Assembly: GCF_028389875.1 (NCBI RefSeq)
Contig: NC_084668.1
Span: forward strand, 27,944,993 to 28,008,992
Direction of reading: 5' to 3'
Length of the DNA: 64,000 bases
Source of the DNA: Rhea pennata
Taxonomy: Eukaryota > Chordata > Aves > Rheiformes > Rheidae
The position numbers and the translations under genes were made by a program. Positions 61,435-64,000 of the stretch are shown here, in pieces (position 1 is the first letter of the stretch; every line of letters begins with the position of its first letter). The notes below the pieces were generated by a model that was not told the origin of the DNA, did not search any database, and worked only from the letters and a program-made list of their open reading frames with translations.

Positions 61435-64000
61435 CATACATACATTTTACTCATATGTGTGCATATGTGAATACATGTTTCTGAGTCTCAGGGCTTAGTT
61501 ATACTTTTTGCAAAAATTCCATGAAGTTCAGACGGTGATAAGCTGGTGTATTCTGAAAAATGCCATCTGTTGTTCAGGCTGTCTGTTGTCCTTTTCTTTT
61601 ACATTTTGTAGAATATTTTTGTATTCTGAGAACAACTATAGTAAATATGTTGTGGTGGACATAAAAATTTATTTTATGAGAATTTCTATTACAAATACCT
61701 GATTAAAGTGAGAAAGTAGTAATCTGCCTGTGAACCTACTTCCTGTTGTCGAAACTATCCTGCTTCCTGAATGATCACATGGGAACGTGTGCTGATTTCG
61801 AGCCTCCTAATACAAACATAACATAAACAATGCTAACTACAGCTTTATTTTAAATATTAGGATATATAGCTCCTGCAACTCAGTTTGCCTTTTTGTATGT
61901 TGCCAGTAGCTGAGGATATAGATAGCTGTAGATATGTATTTTCATTCTTATACATGTTGAGCTTAAAATTATTGCAATGTATTATTTTCCATCTTTAGTG
62001 TTACTGAGTTTGTAGATAATGTATTTCAGTTGTTAGGCTATACTTATATAAAACTCCTGATCTAGAAGCAGTTAAATATCTGAGTGACCTACAAACATAG
62101 AGGCCTCCATACTGGACCAGGACCTTATTCAGCAAACCTCTTAAGCATAGGTTTGCATCACAATAATTTGGAAAGAGTGTTTGGGCATTTAAAACTGGAC
62201 CCCGTGCAAATGCTTATTTCTGAAGAACACTTATGAGCTGTCAGTATTACACAAATGCAGTATGCATCTGCAGGACTGTACTAGTGTAACAGCATCAGTG
62301 CCACAGTCTCACCTAAGGTAGGGTTTAACAGTTTAATTAGAAGTTGGTTGGCTATGTGACTTGCAAAAGGTCAAGCAAGTATTAAAATTAATTACTTAAG
62401 GAAAAACTGTTACTTTCATCGTGTGTATTACGTGGAGCTCTTAAAGCCGTTGGCATATCAGGATGCTTGCAGTTTGAGTTTAAAACACCAAAATGCCCAA
62501 ATTTTTCTATATGAGAAGCTGAACAGCCATAACTCATAAAACAACAAAAATATAATTTCTACATAATTTAATTTGAATGATCACAATGTCATTTAAATAA
62601 TGACTGACAGTAAGCTACTAAGACCATAAAAGAATTTAAATAAATGAAAGTAGCAGTTACAATTTGTATCTGTACTCTACTCCTAGAATTCTTCCCCAAT
62701 TCATCTGTATTAATGCAAGTGGTACATATACCTCTAGCCTTATAAACCTAAAGGCAATAGTACTGATTCTAAGTATCATCAACAGGATTATTCCAGTGAA
62801 TTGAGTTAATGGGCAGCTATTAGAACTTAAGTGCATTTCTAAAGCAACTCTAAGAGGTCACAAGTCTCATGTAGTGAGTATAAAGTACTTTATTAATGTC
62901 ATTTAATCATGAGGTTTTTCAAAACTATGGTTGGTACATATGTCCCCTTTTCAGATATAACTGTGGAGGAAGATGCTTAACTGCTCCAGTTACTTTGTTC
63001 CATCACATCTTATGCTTTATTGAAGTGCAGTATGAAGTCTGAAATTTCATATCTATCAGACTATGTGCAAATGCACATTAATCAAAAAATAGTAGGAGTT
63101 GGATTCTAATGTGCAGCAGACTTACACTGGGACAACTTCTCTAAATTTAAATAAACAAATACTCCTGAGGTAAACTTCTATACAGTTGAGACTTGTTAAA
63201 TGCATGAAAAATTTCAAACACATCAATATCATGTTGAATGTAATGAGATTATTATCATGGTTAAACTAGTACACTTGTTCAGTTTTTTTAGATGAAGGCC
63301 TTAAAGAGCAAGTTTGAGGAGAGCCTTTGCATAGAATATTGTTGATGCAAGTATCAGTAGTAATCTCTCAGCTCATAGATATAGTATACTAATTTTAACA
63401 CATTGCTTAAATACACTACCTTGAAAATAAAGAGTAGGTTTTTAAAACCAGTAATACTTTTGAATTCATTGGACATGCTAAACTATCCTGTTTAACTTTC
63501 TCAATATACAGGTTACAATTCTAAAAATCTCTTCTTTCCTGTAGCTTGTTGGAACTTAACAGTTTTTTGAGTTTTCCTACCAGCAGGGACTCATTGTTGA
63601 ATGACCTAGTTAATTATTTAGGGACCAGATGTAGAGGACATTGAAACCAAAAGTAGTCTTTTAGTTTAGCACAGTGAATTTTGGATTAGGACATTTGACC
63701 AAGTAACTGCAAGATTATGGATGCTGCTAACTGGTGACAACTGTAAATACTTCCTTTTTTGAATGGCACTTGTGCATGCCAACAGGAACAATTAATCTCT
63801 GCAGAAATCAAAACTACAGAATAGATACACCTTCGGATATAGGGGTGGACTTGATTCTGCAGAATCAGTATCTACAATGTTTTCTATTTTTTTAATACAG
63901 TTAATAATGCAAGTGGTCTTATTTATAGCATAGATCCTATAACCACTTGGTGGTGGGAAGAAGTGACTTGGTTTTGTCTGCTCACTTGTGATTCAAATGT

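Overview
The window is vertebrate genomic DNA, most likely from a sauropsid and probably a bird. It is AT-rich, with long gene-free stretches, sparse interspersed repeats and no recognisable mammalian SINE or LINE families. The one gene I can name is the start of ZNF804A on the + strand. Its 37-codon first coding exon (56241-56351) opens with [10 protein letters not shown] and ends ...KNGNKTL at a GT donor, as in other vertebrates. The species call is inferred from repeat content and one residue difference from the mammalian exon as I remember it.

Layout: positions 1 to about 54600 look like intergenic gene desert upstream of ZNF804A. I found no exon, RNA gene or intact transposon that I could defend there. 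The open frames are short and mostly chance, with one 77-codon frame (21328-21561) of coding-like composition. Small GC/CpG-bearing patches interrupt the desert near 3.2-3.8, 8.2-8.5, 10.0-10.1, 12.8, 19.6-19.8, 33.6-33.8, 43.9 and 51.8-52.1 kb. Two of them hold strong splice-donor-like strings. There are also simple repeats, small tandem duplications and several perfect hairpins.

A CpG island of roughly 1.7 kb (about 54680-56360) holds the ZNF804A promoter: a CCAAT box in reverse, an isolated TATA-like TATAATA, paired TGACAG sites, and a GC-rich 5' leader with upstream ORFs and a CAG/CCG repeat. From 56352 to the end is the first part of intron 1. The C2H2 zinc-finger exon and the rest of the gene lie beyond the window.

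The observations most worth following up are a perfect 22-bp palindrome made of two convergent forkhead sites (7429-7450), a roughly 260-bp inverted-repeat element with three copies of a CTGTCAAAA core (53855-54110), a perfect 17-bp-stem hairpin (26764-26800), and the upstream ORFs in the ZNF804A leader. I found no clear evidence of an undescribed multi-gene system.
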